The notes below the pieces were generated by a model. It was not told where the DNA came from and searched no databases. It saw only the letters and a list, made by a program, of their open reading frames with translations. Source: Streptomyces sp. HUAS CB01 (lineage in GTDB: Bacteria; Actinomycetota; Actinomycetes; Streptomycetales; Streptomycetaceae). Taken from it: DNA of 64,000 nt. The translations under genes and the position numbers were made by a program. Numbering within the stretch: the first letter of the stretch is position 1; each line of letters starts with the position of its first letter. The stretch covers positions 248,001 to 312,000 of the forward strand of contig NZ_CP129137.1 in assembly GCF_030406905.1 (NCBI RefSeq), given 5' to 3'. Below, piece after piece: positions 19,017-27,354 of the stretch.

Positions 19017-20576
19017 TCAGGCATGGAAGCGTCCTGCCTCCGGTTCGCGGAGGGAGGCGGCCGGGGTGCCGTCGCGGTGGAGCGCGAAGGGCTGGACCCG
19101 GGCGATGAGCAGGGCGACGTCGTCGTGGTCGTTGGGGTGGCGCAGGGTGCGCAGGAGCAGGTCGCAGGTGTCGTGCGGGGAGCGTTCGGGGTCGTCCAGG
19201 AGGGCGAGCAGTCTGTTCAGACGTGCATCGATGGGCTGGTCTCGTCTTTCGACGAGTCCGTCGGTGTACATGACGAGCTGATCGCCTGGGGACAGGTCGA
19301 GCGTCCCGGCGTGAAAGGTGCCGGTTCCGACTCCCAGGGGTGTGCCGGTGGGCAGGTCGAGCAGTCGGCGTGTCCCGTCGGCGCGGAGCAGGGCGGCGGG
19401 CAGGTGGCCGGCCAGCGAGATGCGGCACTGGGCCGTGTTCGGGTCGTAGACGGCGTAGAGGCAGGTGGCGATGGTTTCCTGCTCGAGATCCTCGGTGATG
19501 TGGTCGAGGTGGCGGAGCACCTGGGCGGGATCGAGGTCCAGAGTGGCGAGGGTGCGGGTGGCGGTGCGGAGCTGCCCCATGGTGGCGGCCGCGCTGACGC
19601 CGCTGCCCATGACGTCACCGACGACGAGGGCGGTCTTGTCGCCGTCGAGGGCGATGACGTCGAACCAGTCGCCGCCGATCTCCATGGCGGCTCGGGCGGG
19701 CCGGTACCGGGACGCGACCGTGAGGCCCGGCCGCGGCTGCGGTGAGCGGGGCAGCAGGCTGCGCTGGAGGGTGAGCACGGTGCGGCGTTGTTCCTGTACG
19801 GCGCGGTGGCGTTCGGTGACGTCCACGCTGGAGGTCACCACTCCCAGCACCTTGCCGTTGGGGGCTTCGAGCCGGTGGAAGGAGATCGACCAGGCGTGCT
19901 CGTTCTCCGGGTCCGCCGGTGTGCGGCCGACGGTGTACTGGTCCAGGACCGGGGTGCCGGTGTCGAGGACCTGGCGCATCGTCGCTTCGAAGGACGGGTC
20001 CAGGAACGGCAGTACCTCGTGGACGTGCCGGCCCTTGTGCTCGGCGGCGGGCACGCCGTTCATGCGCTCCTCGGCGGGGTTCACCGACAGGTAGCGAAGG
20101 TCGGTGTCCAGCACTCCGAGGCCGATCGGCGACTGCGACACCAGGCGGGCGGCCAGGGCCAGGTCCCGTTCGACCTGCCGTAGCGTGGCCTGGTCCGCGG
20201 CCAGTCCCAGGGCGTAGTAGTCGCCCTGGTCGTCCATGAGCCGCATGCTGCGGAACTCCACCAGCCGGGTGCCGCCACCCTTCTGCCGGGCGGGGAAGAC
20301 CCCCGCCCAGCCCTCCCCGCTCTCCATGACCTGCGCAAACAGGTCCAGCGCGACCTGCAGGTCCTCCTCGTGGACCAGCAGGCGGCCCGCGAACTCGCCC
20401 AAGGCCTCCTCCGCGCTGTAACCGAACAGCCTCTCGGCCTGCGGGCTCCACAGATCGATCCTTCCTTCGGCATCGAGGAGCACGGCAGCCACGCTCAACA
20501 GGTCCAGGAGGCCGCCGGGCGCGGTGGAAGCAGGATCCTCCCCTGCCGGATCGCCCCTGGCCTCGGCTGCACACAT
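19017..20576 (-). CDS. Double PAS, SpoIIE-type serine phosphatase
   Basis: A 519-residue protein of the PAS-PP2C class common in Streptomyces. A first PAS domain (about residues 20-135) and a second (about 150-265) precede a short linker, QRRTVLTLQRSLLPR. The C-terminal phosphatase domain (about 270-490) shows GGDWFDVIALDGDKTALVVGDVMGSG, the metal-binding start of SpoIIE-type enzymes, and the closing DDVALLIARV. Such proteins act on anti-sigma-factor antagonists. Unlike the paralogue at 51894-54344 it has no GAF domain and no C-terminal kinase domain. The start at ATG 20576 follows GAGGAGAG. The PAS ligand is unknown. Confidence 0.88.
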   Translation of the reverse strand: MCAAEARGDPAGEDPASTAPGGLLDLLSVAAVLLDAEGRIDLWSPQAERLFGYSAEEALGEFAGRLLVHEEDLQVALDLFAQVMESGEGWAGVFPARQKGGGTRLVEFRSMRLMDDQGDYYALGLAADQATLRQVERDLALAARLVSQSPIGLGVLDTDLRYLSVNPAEERMNGVPAAEHKGRHVHEVLPFLDPSFEATMRQVLDTGTPVLDQYTVGRTPADPENEHAWSISFHRLEAPNGKVLGVVTSSVDVTERHRAVQEQRRTVLTLQRSLLPRSPQPRPGLTVASRYRPARAAMEIGGDWFDVIALDGDKTALVVGDVMGSGVSAAATMGQLRTATRTLATLDLDPAQVLRHLDHITEDLEQETIATCLYAVYDPNTAQCRISLAGHLPAALLRADGTRRLLDLPTGTPLGVGTGTFHAGTLDLSPGDQLVMYTDGLVERRDQPIDARLNRLLALLDDPERSPHDTCDLLLRTLRHPNDHDDVALLIARVQPFALHRDGTPAASLREPEAGRFHA

Positions 20577-20972
20577 AACGGCTCTCCTCACGCCCACACT
20601 GCGGCCCCGCAGTAGCGTGCGGCTCCCACTCCAGCCCAGGTCAATCGGCCGCAGCCTTGCCTTGCCCTATCGTCCCCCTGCCAGGGTCACCCCTGCAGCC
20701 TCAGCCGGGCAGCCATGGAGCAGCGCCGCACACCCCCGGTGTGATCGGGCATCACCTGCGGCAGGTTCCAGGAGTACGTGTCGGCGGCAGACAGGTCGAG
20801 GCGCGACGCAACGACCGCCCGTTGTCAAGCCCCGAACGTTGGAGGCATGACGGAGGACCGGGACGCAGGCGTAATGGAGTCACGGGTTCACACCGAGCGG
20901 TTGGCCCATCCCGGAACGTCCGACCGAACGGCGGCGGACAGCGCACCCCTTCCCCCTTGGAGGAGATTTCTC

Positions 20973-21230
20973 ATGGCTCGCACCACCTGCACGCAGCGCA
21001 TCGCACTGATCACTGCCACGACCGCCCTGGCCGCAGGAGGTGCCCTCCTCCCCACCAGCGCATTCGCCGCCCCGGCACCCCAGGTGAGCACCGCGGCCGC
21101 CCAGGCCAACGCCTTCGACCAGCACAAGCACCACGATCGGGACGACAACCGAGGAGAACGGAAGAAGACCAAGATCGTCATCAAGATCAAGGACAAGAAG
21201 ATCGTCATCAAGGTCACTTCGCGGAAGTGA
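20973..21230 (+). CDS. Small secreted lysine-rich protein
   Basis: An 85-residue protein. Residues 1-32 form a Sec signal peptide ending PTSAFAA. The mature part is short, with a linker (QVSTAAAQANAFDQHKHHDRDD) and a basic tail where KTKIVIKIKDK is followed by KIVIKV, an imperfect internal duplication of alternating lysine and beta-branched residues. TTGGAGGAG precedes the ATG. Function is unknown; the amphipathic basic beta-strand tail could bind membranes or nucleic acid. A very strong hairpin follows directly after the stop. Confidence 0.7.
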   Translation: MARTTCTQRIALITATTALAAGGALLPTSAFAAPAPQVSTAAAQANAFDQHKHHDRDDNRGERKKTKIVIKIKDKKIVIKVTSRK

Positions 21231-21243
21231 CGACGATCCACCC

Positions 21244-21293
21244 GCTGCGGGTTCGGCCGGAGAGACGCACCGCTCTCCGGCCGAACCCACAGC
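21244..21293 (+). terminator. Strong hairpin terminator
   Basis: A 16-bp perfect inverted repeat (21249-21264 with 21273-21288, halves starting GGGTTCGGCC and ending GGCCGAACCC) with an 8-nt loop, extended by 4 further bp after one mismatch (GCTG with CAGC). It starts 13 bp after the lysine-rich secreted protein stop. There is no poly-U tract, as usual in Streptomyces. Confidence 0.85.
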
Positions 21294-21415
21294 GCGTCGC
21301 AACGGGGTGTTGCCGACAGGGGGCGGCGCAGTCCCGCGACGCCAGGTCGGACAGCCGCAGGCACGACATACCGGGTTCGGGCGGCGAGAGCCTCCTCCCC
21401 TGGCTGGACCGCACT

Positions 21416-21811
21416 TCAAGAGCACCGCCATGCCGTCGGGCAGAAGCGGCCGGGGCCGGGCCGATCGTCCCGTCGCCGCTCCCCCGAACCGTCGCGCCTT
21501 GACCGTGACGGGGACCCGCTCGGCGACCGCCTGGAACCAGCCGGCGTACGCGGGCCTGCCGCTCGGTCACCCGTCCCGCGCCTCCCCGTCCGAAGGCGGC
21601 GCCGGGCTGCTCGGCGCAGCGACGCGCGTTCCGCGGTCCCGCCCGGGCCGTCCCAGAACTGGTGCTCGGCAAGCCGGCAGGACAGCGCGATCAAACTCCG
21701 TCGCATCGTTGTGGTGCTTGCCGTGGGCGACTGCTGCGCTAGGCCCTCGTATGTGCGGATCCAGTCGGTCTGCAGGCGTAGCAGGTCATCCGGGAAGAGG
21801 TGTCGCGCCAT
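21416..21811 (-). CDS. Small hypothetical protein, C-terminal end uncertain
   Basis: A 131-residue reading frame. The first 60 residues (MARHLFPDDLLRLQTDWIRT, then RRSLIALSCRLAEHQFW) resemble a widespread Streptomyces family of small uncharacterised helical proteins. The remaining residues are arginine and serine rich and do not resemble that family. Either the tail is divergent or the gene has a frameshift around 21620. No ribosome site is evident before the ATG at 21811; TAATGT just upstream could be a -10 of a leaderless message. The long minus-strand frame around it continues further upstream and should not be read as one protein. Confidence 0.5.
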   Translation of the reverse strand: MARHLFPDDLLRLQTDWIRTYEGLAQQSPTASTTTMRRSLIALSCRLAEHQFWDGPGGTAERASLRRAARRRLRTGRRGTGDRAAGPRTPAGSRRSPSGSPSRSRRDGSGERRRDDRPGPGRFCPTAWRCS

Positions 21812-22383
21812 GACCACATTAGAGCACATGTTCGATTTACATCGCATGACGAGGACTCCCCACGCTCCGCTGTCACCGGAGGTGGCTTCATCGCTCGGCC
21901 GGGAACGGGCGAGGACTGGTGGCACTGGACGCGGATGCGGCCGAGCGGCACGCCACAGCCGCTGAAAGGCGGAGCAGCCCGTCGCCGTCGCCGGCCCCTC
22001 GGTGGCCCGGCCTGACGGTCGAGTACGACGGCGGGCGGAGGGGCATACGGTGGAATTGCTGCTCGCCGGATCGGTCACGGACCCGCAGAGCGTGTGGTGG
22101 CGGGGGCTGCGCAGCGAGAGTCAGCGGTGCACGACGTCGCTCTGCAATCTCCCGGGCCGACCGGTCCCCCACCGACCGGACAGGGAGCCGGGCCTCATGG
22201 GCGCCGAACAACCGGAGCCGTTCATCGCCAGAACCGGCCGCCGGCTCGCGAGGGTCCAAGCCTCCGCTCTCGGGATGCTTCGCCCGGAGACGACCAGGTG
22301 CCGAAAGCACCGAGGGCGGTCACGGTAGGTGTTGTCAGCCGACGTTCGGCGGCCGTCTTCAGGCCACGAGGAGGACGAGGACC
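21812..22383. other. Intergenic stretch without recognised gene
   Basis: About 570 bp between the small hypothetical gene and the NAD(P)-binding protein gene. Sequences at 21815-21850 are AT-rich and look like a promoter region for the minus-strand gene. The remainder has open frames without family resemblance. Confidence 0.5.
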
Positions 22384-23127
22384 ATGCGTATCGCCGTTGC
22401 CGGTGCCACCGGGAACATCGGTGCCCTCACCGTGGGCGCCCTGGAGCGAGGCGGACACGAGGTCGTGCGCATCAGCCGCTCGCTCGGCGTGGACCTGATC
22501 ACCGGCGACGGTCTCGACGCCGCCCTCGCGGGCGTCGAGGCCGTGGTCGACGCCACCAGTTACACGGGGGCGGACCGGGATGCGGCGACGGCGTACTTCG
22601 GCACCGCGACGCAGAACCTGCTCGCCGCTGAGGAACGTGCCCATGTCCGTCACCACGTGCTGCTCTCGATCGTGGGGGTCGACCGTGTCGTGGGCAACGC
22701 GCATTACGCCGGCAAGCGGGAGCAGGAACGTCTCGTGGCCGAGGGCGGAGTGCCGTGGACGATCGTCAGGGCCACCCAGTTCCACGACTTCGCCGCGACG
22801 GTGGTGGGCTGGACCGAGCAGAACGGCGTCGCCACGATCCCGCCTCTGCTCGTACAGCCGATCGCACCGGAGGACTTGGCCGACATCCTCGCCGAGATCG
22901 CCACGGGCGCGCCCCGGGGGCGCTACCGCGATGTCGCCGGCCCGGAACCGCAGGATCTGGTGGACATGGCCCGACGAACCAACGACGTGCGAGGGCATGC
23001 GGTGAAGCTCGTACCCTCATGGTCGTCGGTGCTCGGCTCCGAGACGGCCGGAGACGTGCTTCTCCCCGGTGAGGGCGCCCGCGTCGCGCCGACCACGTTC
23101 GACGACTGGCTGGCCCGACAGCGGTAG
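22384..23127 (+). CDS. NAD(P)-binding SDR/NmrA-like protein
   Basis: A 247-residue atypical short-chain dehydrogenase. The nucleotide-binding loop is VAGATGNIGALTVGAL at residues 4-19 (GxxGxxG). Later segments, VDATSYTGADRD, and the loop HHVLLSIVGVDRVVGNAHY followed by YAGKREQERLV, give the NmrA/complex-I-intermediate type with a retained YxxxK-like motif (YAGKREQE). GAGGAGGAC precedes the ATG. It is probably an NADPH-dependent reductase or redox sensor, with substrate unknown. The gene stands alone and converges on the secreted AOC-like gene. Confidence 0.82.
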   Translation: MRIAVAGATGNIGALTVGALERGGHEVVRISRSLGVDLITGDGLDAALAGVEAVVDATSYTGADRDAATAYFGTATQNLLAAEERAHVRHHVLLSIVGVDRVVGNAHYAGKREQERLVAEGGVPWTIVRATQFHDFAATVVGWTEQNGVATIPPLLVQPIAPEDLADILAEIATGAPRGRYRDVAGPEPQDLVDMARRTNDVRGHAVKLVPSWSSVLGSETAGDVLLPGEGARVAPTTFDDWLARQR

Positions 23128-23277
23128 CGAAGCTCCGCAGGCGCGCACCGCTCAGGCGGGGCACGCCGAGACGCCCCCCGATCATGTCCGCATGCCGGTG
23201 CGCGTCAGCGGCGCTGCGGCGCCATGGAGCTTCTACGCGCCGGGCTCAGACCCGTTCCCCACCTTGGAGACCAGGGC

Positions 23278-23769
23278 TCACCGGGTCAGGTGGACCGTGA
23301 AGTGCCGCTCGGTCTCACCTGCGGGCACGGTACGAACGAAGCCCTGGGCGTTGCGGTACTCGCCCGATCCACCGGTGATGCCGACGTCGACGGAGGAGGG
23401 GGCGGGCAGATGGAGCAGTGCCTGTGCGGCGATCTGGCCCTCAGGCAGGGAGAAGGTGCCCAGGCACTGCAGCGCGCCCGGCTCGACTCGGGTGTAGGTG
23501 CAGACCACGCTGTGATCTCCCACCTTCTCGCCGTCGCGGTAGAGGTCCTCGTGGATGACGCGCTGGTCACCCACGCTGACCCCGGCCGCGCCCAGGTCGA
23601 GATCTCCGATCGAGGTCTGCTTGCCCACCAGCTCGAAGACCTGGTCGTGACGGGTCGACATGTCGGCCGAGGCCATCGGGGCGACGGTGACGCCGACAGC
23701 GACTGCGGCAGCCATCCCGGTGGCAGCCGTCAGGTAACGCACCTTGTTCTTGGTCCATGTGCTCGGCAA
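23278..23769 (-). CDS. Secreted allene-oxide-cyclase-like barrel protein
   Basis: A 163-residue exported protein. Residues 1-36 form a signal peptide (AAAVAVGVTVAPMASA). The mature part is a small beta-barrel of the allene-oxide-cyclase/dirigent type with GDLDLGAAGVSVGDQRVIHE, VVCTYTRVEPGALQCLGTFS, GGSGEYRNAQGF and a final HFTVHLT. Two cysteines in VCTYTRVEPGALQC could form a disulfide. It may be a carrier or stereocontrol protein; no enzymatic activity is established for bacterial members. It is divergent from the VOC gene, and the region between the two contains tandem palindromes. Confidence 0.75.
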   Translation of the reverse strand: MPSTWTKNKVRYLTAATGMAAAVAVGVTVAPMASADMSTRHDQVFELVGKQTSIGDLDLGAAGVSVGDQRVIHEDLYRDGEKVGDHSVVCTYTRVEPGALQCLGTFSLPEGQIAAQALLHLPAPSSVDVGITGGSGEYRNAQGFVRTVPAGETERHFTVHLTR

Positions 23770-23909
23770 CGTGTCGCTCCATTCATGCGCGGCGATCGAG
23801 GGCCGACGGAACGCCTGGGCGCCAGTCCGTCGGGAAGGCGACAGCGCCGCCCCAGCGGAAGTGGGGCAGCCCTGACGGGTCGTTCCTTCGAACAGTCACA
23901 CAACCTATC

Positions 23910-23930
23910 GTCACCGGTCAAGATGGTGAC
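23910..23930. promoter_or_regulatory. Operator-like palindrome, first of a tandem pair
   Basis: GTCACC and GGTGAC separated by 9 bp form a perfect 6-bp inverted repeat with inner bases TCAA. An identical arrangement lies 32 bp further on. Together they look like two dimer-binding sites about three helical turns apart, in the divergent region of the AOC-like and VOC genes. The regulator is not adjacent. Confidence 0.55.
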
Positions 23931-23941
23931 CAGTGGCATGC

Positions 23942-23962
23942 GTCACCCTTCAAAACGGTGAC
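23942..23962. promoter_or_regulatory. Operator-like palindrome, second of a tandem pair
   Basis: A second GTCACC-N9-GGTGAC palindrome with the same inner TCAA, 32 bp centre-to-centre from the first. The near-identical spacers support a real operator pair rather than chance. Confidence 0.55.
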
Positions 23963-24192
23963 GACACCGCGCCTTTCACCCTGGTGCCGGCCGACACCGA
24001 AAGGCCTGTCCGCAACGCTCCACGGCATGACGCCGGGCGCGGGCTCCGGGCGCGCGACGGGTCCCTCCGCGTCAGCAACGCAGGCGAAGCGATCACGACG
24101 GCCTGCCCCTACGCCGTTCCCCCCGCCGCAGTTTGAGCAGCGGGCGAAAACGGTACAGACAGCTCCACCGCTCACACCCAAGGACACCCCTC

Positions 24193-24666
24193 ATGGATCT
24201 GAAACTCGAAGTCATCGTGCTGCCCGTCTCCGACACCGACCGGGCCAAGGCCTTCTACCACAAGCTTGGCTTCCGCCTGGACCTCGACACGGGTCCCAGC
24301 ACCGACTTCCGCTGCGCGCACTTCACCCCGCCCGGCTCCGGGTGCTCGATCATGTTCGGGGAGGGGATGACCGCCGCCGAGCCCGGCTCGGTACAGGGCC
24401 TGTACCTCATCGTCTCCGACATCAACGCGGCCCGGGCCGAGCTCGCCGACCGGGGCATCGACATCAGCGACGTCTTCCACGACGCGAACGGCGTGCTGTT
24501 CCACGGTCACGAGCGCGGGGACGTCACCCACAACCTTCCCGGCCAGGAACGGCTGGCGGGCCGCCACCCGGAGGGCAACACCTACTCCTCCTTCGCCTCG
24601 TTCGCCGACCCGGACGGCAACGGCTGGGTGCTGCAGGAGATCACGGAGCGGTTCCCCGGCCGCTGA
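24193..24666 (+). CDS. VOC family (glyoxalase/bleomycin-resistance) protein
   Basis: A 157-residue vicinal-oxygen-chelate protein. The first half (LEVIVLPVSDTDRAKAFYHKLG) and the second half (LYLIVSDINAARAELADRGI to SFADPDGNGWVLQEI) form the paired beta-alpha-beta-beta-beta units. The metal ligands typical of the fold (a His in the first motif, Glu in WVLQEI) are partly present, so it may chelate a metal. Its role could be isomerase, dioxygenase or small-molecule binding. A weak ribosome site lies upstream. It is transcribed divergently from the secreted barrel gene, with the tandem operator between them. Confidence 0.8.
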   Translation: MDLKLEVIVLPVSDTDRAKAFYHKLGFRLDLDTGPSTDFRCAHFTPPGSGCSIMFGEGMTAAEPGSVQGLYLIVSDINAARAELADRGIDISDVFHDANGVLFHGHERGDVTHNLPGQERLAGRHPEGNTYSSFASFADPDGNGWVLQEITERFPGR

Positions 24667-24699
24667 CCCGGGCAGCAGGTCCCAGGATCGGCTCGCCCC

Positions 24700-25098
24700 G
24701 GCTTGTCGACCTTTGCTCGAGCGCGGTGGGCGCGCCGGCGGGGGTCGGTGAAGGTCCCGGTCCGTCCACCGAACGGCTCATCGTCGGCGCTGCCGTCGAC
24801 CGGCTGCCGGCCCGCGGGGCTGACGTCGTCGCAGGGGAAGCCCGAGTCACAGCTGAAGACGTCCGACGATGCGGGCTTGGCGAACGACCTGTCCAGGCCG
24901 GGGAACGTCAACGAGCCGTTCTGTACGCGTCCGGCGAAGACGCCCAACCCTCCGGCGTCCACGCGAAGGTCGGTCGACACGCACTTCTCCCAGACCGCGT
25001 TGGTGTACGAAGCGGTCGAACGAGCCGCGCGCCGGAGGAAGCTTCTGCGGGGACATCGCACGCAGACCCCGCCTCCGTCACCGATCACCAGCCGGTCC
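24700..25098 (-). pseudogene. GH64 beta-1,3-glucanase, C-terminal remnant split by IS110
   Basis: Minus-strand frame retaining the C-terminal half of a GH64 (laminarinase/thaumatin-like) enzyme: SYTNAVWEKCVSTDLRV, a GRVQNGSLTFPG strand, FAKPASSDVFSCDSG, then degenerate sequence. Its upstream partner lies beyond the IS element at 26610-26910. The insertion is placed where the enzyme would read DGYP followed by a strand with RLVIGDGGGV. The frame is no longer complete at its 3' end and the catalytic acids cannot all be found, so the gene is dead. Confidence 0.65.
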
Positions 25099-25161
25099 CG
25101 GGGGGTGTCTCTATGTCCTTCGTCAAGGACGTGGCGTCGGGTTTGGTGTTGTTTGGGGTGG

Positions 25162-26376
25162 TCATGCGGCGAGGGTGATGTCGGGGGTTCTGGATTCGTA
25201 GAAGGTGCCGTCGCGGAGCATGGCGAACAGGACGCTGATGCGTTGGCGGGCAAGTCGGAGGAGGGCCTGGGTGTGGGTTTTGCCGCGTGCTCGTTGCCGG
25301 TCGTAGTAAGCGCGGGAGGCCGGGTCGGCGTTCATGCAGGCGAACGCGGAGAGGAACATGGCGCGTTTGAGCTGCCGGTTTCCGCCCCGTGGTGCGTGCT
25401 CACCATGAATCGAGGTCCCCGACGACTTGGTCGTGGGGGCGAGGCCGGCGTAGGAGGCGAGGTGGGCGGCGCTGGCAAAGCCGGTGCCGTCGCCGACGGT
25501 GACCAGCAGGACGGCGGCGGTCCTGACCCCGACTCCGGGCATCGAGGTCAGGACCTGGTGAAGAGGGTGGGCCTCCAGCAGGGTGTCGATCTGGGCTTCC
25601 AGGGCCCGGCGCTGGTCGTGGACCGCGGCGAGCGAGCGGGCCAGCGAGGGGATGACCACGTTGAGGGTGTCTGTGCCGGGGACCACGACGGTCTGCTCGT
25701 CGAGGGCGTCGAAGACGTCGTCGATCAGGCGGGCGGCCATGCGCGGGGCCTTGGGCCGGATCACCTCGACGAGTCTGCGGCGGCCGGCCTTCCGCAGTGC
25801 GGCCGGGGATCCGTAGCGCTCGAGGAGCCAGGTGATGGCGGGGTGGTCCAGCCGCGGGCCCAGGACCCGCTCGAGGCTGGGGTGGAACTGGGTGAGCAGG
25901 CCGCGTATCCGATTGGAGGTGCGGGTGGCTTCCGCGGCGAGGTCCTGGTCGAAGCCCGTCAGGACGGTCAGCTCGGCGGTGATCTCGTCGGTCAGCTCCA
26001 GCGACCGCAGAGTGTGAGGCATCGTCCGGGCCGCGTCCGCGATCACCGCCGCATCCTTCGCGTCGGTCTTCGCCTCTCCGGGATAGAGATCGGCGATCCG
26101 CCGCATCGCCAGTCCCGGCAGGTAGGCGACCTCGCAGCCCGCGTCTCGGGCGACGGTCAGGGGCAGAGCGCCGATCGACGCGGGCTGGTCCACGATCACC
26201 AGGACGGTGCCGAACTTGGCCTTGAGCTTGTCGAAGACGGCCCGCAGCTTCGGCTCGCTGTTGGGCATCGGCTTGTCGAAGACCTTCTTCCCGGCCGGCG
26301 TGAGCCCGTGACCGTGGTGGGCCGTCTTGCCGACGTCCAACCCGAGGAAGACGCCTATGCCTTCGGTGTCTAACAT
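25162..26376 (-). CDS. IS110-family transposase (DEDD/RuvC-like)
   Basis: A 404-residue IS110 transposase. The N-terminal RuvC-like DEDD domain shows LGLDVGKTAHH and DAKDAAVIADAAR. A helix-hairpin-type segment SMPGVGVRTAAVLLVTVGD and the C-terminal serine region LASYAGLAPTTKSSGTSI hold the catalytic serine typical of the family. The ATG at 26376 is preceded by GGAAGGG. The protein looks intact. IS110 enzymes use an RNA from the adjacent non-coding end (bridge RNA) to choose target and donor DNA. Confidence 0.9.
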   Translation of the reverse strand: MLDTEGIGVFLGLDVGKTAHHGHGLTPAGKKVFDKPMPNSEPKLRAVFDKLKAKFGTVLVIVDQPASIGALPLTVARDAGCEVAYLPGLAMRRIADLYPGEAKTDAKDAAVIADAARTMPHTLRSLELTDEITAELTVLTGFDQDLAAEATRTSNRIRGLLTQFHPSLERVLGPRLDHPAITWLLERYGSPAALRKAGRRRLVEVIRPKAPRMAARLIDDVFDALDEQTVVVPGTDTLNVVIPSLARSLAAVHDQRRALEAQIDTLLEAHPLHQVLTSMPGVGVRTAAVLLVTVGDGTGFASAAHLASYAGLAPTTKSSGTSIHGEHAPRGGNRQLKRAMFLSAFACMNADPASRAYYDRQRARGKTHTQALLRLARQRISVLFAMLRDGTFYESRTPDITLAA

Positions 26377-26640
26377 CGCACCCTTCCGCAGGTGTTGATC
26401 GTGCTGGCCTCGGCGGTGGCACCGTGCTCGCGCATCCACGTTATGCAGACCTGCCGCCCGCGAACTGCCCGGCATTGCACCAGGCCGGGCGGTGGCCGGG
26501 TCTCTCATCAGCGTCTCCGACGGCACCTCCCGGGCCCGGCGACACCACCCCCCAGGTCATGCCTTCGACAGAGGGGACACAGTCATACCGGGCCCGGAGG
26601 CCAGCAGCCCCATTGCAGGACCGCGAAAAACATAACGGGG
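26377..26640 (-). ncRNA. Putative bridge RNA region of the IS110 element
   Basis: The 264-bp non-coding stretch between the element's left end and the transposase start. In the IS110 group, the bridge RNA is encoded upstream of the transposase, so it should lie here, read on the minus strand. I did not resolve its loops; several GC-rich short inverted repeats are visible. Confidence 0.35.
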
Positions 26641-26915
26641 GATACCCGTCCTCGGCGGCTTGGGCCCTGAGAGCCTCTGCGATGCGCTCGGCGGCGTTCA
26701 GCTCCAGCGGGGCCACTGTACGGGTGGCGTTGCCGGTGAGTGTGAAGCCGATCGGCACAGCGGTGACGAGGTCGACGCAGCTGAGGTTGGCGTACAGCTC
26801 CGCGGAGTTGAAGGTGAACTCGCAGCACGACCAGACCTTGGCGTGGATCACGTCCGCGTCGGCGGCAAAACTCGGTTCGACGAGCTGACCGGTGGTGTTG
26901 ACGACCGGCGAGCAG
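26610..26915 (-). pseudogene. GH64 beta-1,3-glucanase, N-terminal-side remnant
   Basis: Minus-strand frame with VEPSFAADADVIHAKVW, CEFTFNSAELYANLSCVD, IGFTLTGNATRTVAPLE and IAEALRAQAAEDGYP, all typical of the first half of GH64 enzymes. It ends where the IS110 element starts. The order and orientation match the remnant at 24700-25098, so one gene was interrupted. A start codon and signal peptide are not clearly present upstream; the region to 27080 is arginine-rich and probably degenerate. Confidence 0.65.
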
Positions 26916-27283
26916 AGTTCCCGCGAAGGGGGCGGTGACCGCCGCGGCGCCGGTCGCAGTCCCCTGCGGGGTGCGGGTCGCAGTGGCGATGCGGCGGCGC
27001 GCGCCCCTCCCCCCGAAGGTCCTCTCAGCCACCTCAATGGTCGGCTCGTCCGCGCCGACCAGCCGGGGGACCGCCTCGTGCACCGCAACCTGGCGGCATG
27101 TCAGGTCGACCGCGGCAACCGCCGCCGGCCGCTCGTCACCCTCACCGACGCGGGAAAGGAAGTCGTTCGAGTCCCATCGTCGTTCCGCTCAACGAAGCGT
27201 GGATTCCGCTCATTCGCAGGCCACTGCCGTGACCGACGGGCACCACGTGAAAAGCCGCAGAACCGGACCCCAAGAATCCGGAA

Positions 27284-27299
27284 TGTTAAATTCTTAACA
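27284..27299. promoter_or_regulatory. AT-rich perfect palindrome upstream of Dap operon
   Basis: TGTTAA-ATTC-TTAACA, a perfect 6-bp inverted repeat with a 4-bp centre, in an AT-rich island. It lies about 225 bp before the first gene of the diaminopropionate operon. It could be a repressor or activator site; I do not recognise the family, and it does not match the Zur or DmdR/IdeR boxes I know. Confidence 0.4.
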
Positions 27300-27354
27300 G
27301 CACGACTTTTGGGCGATCCTACTCAAGATATTGCTCGACAATCGCGGGAGACCT

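Larger units (their letters stand above)
25102..26640 (-). mobile_element. IS110-family insertion element
   Basis: An element of about 1.54 kb containing the transposase 25162-26376 and about 260 bp of non-coding sequence upstream of it. The boundaries are set from the two halves of the interrupted GH64 gene, and are uncertain by about 5 bp. The target seems to have been a run of C/G (TATCCCC joined to CGGGACCGG in minus-strand sense), and no direct duplication is clear, as expected for IS110 elements. Confidence 0.7.

Noticed and set aside
27284..27299. Zur or iron-regulator box upstream of the Dap operon
   Set aside because: TGTTAAATTCTTAACA lacks the TGAAAATNATTTTCA pattern of Zur and the TTAGGTTAGGCTAACC pattern of DmdR/IdeR, so I only call it an unassigned palindrome.
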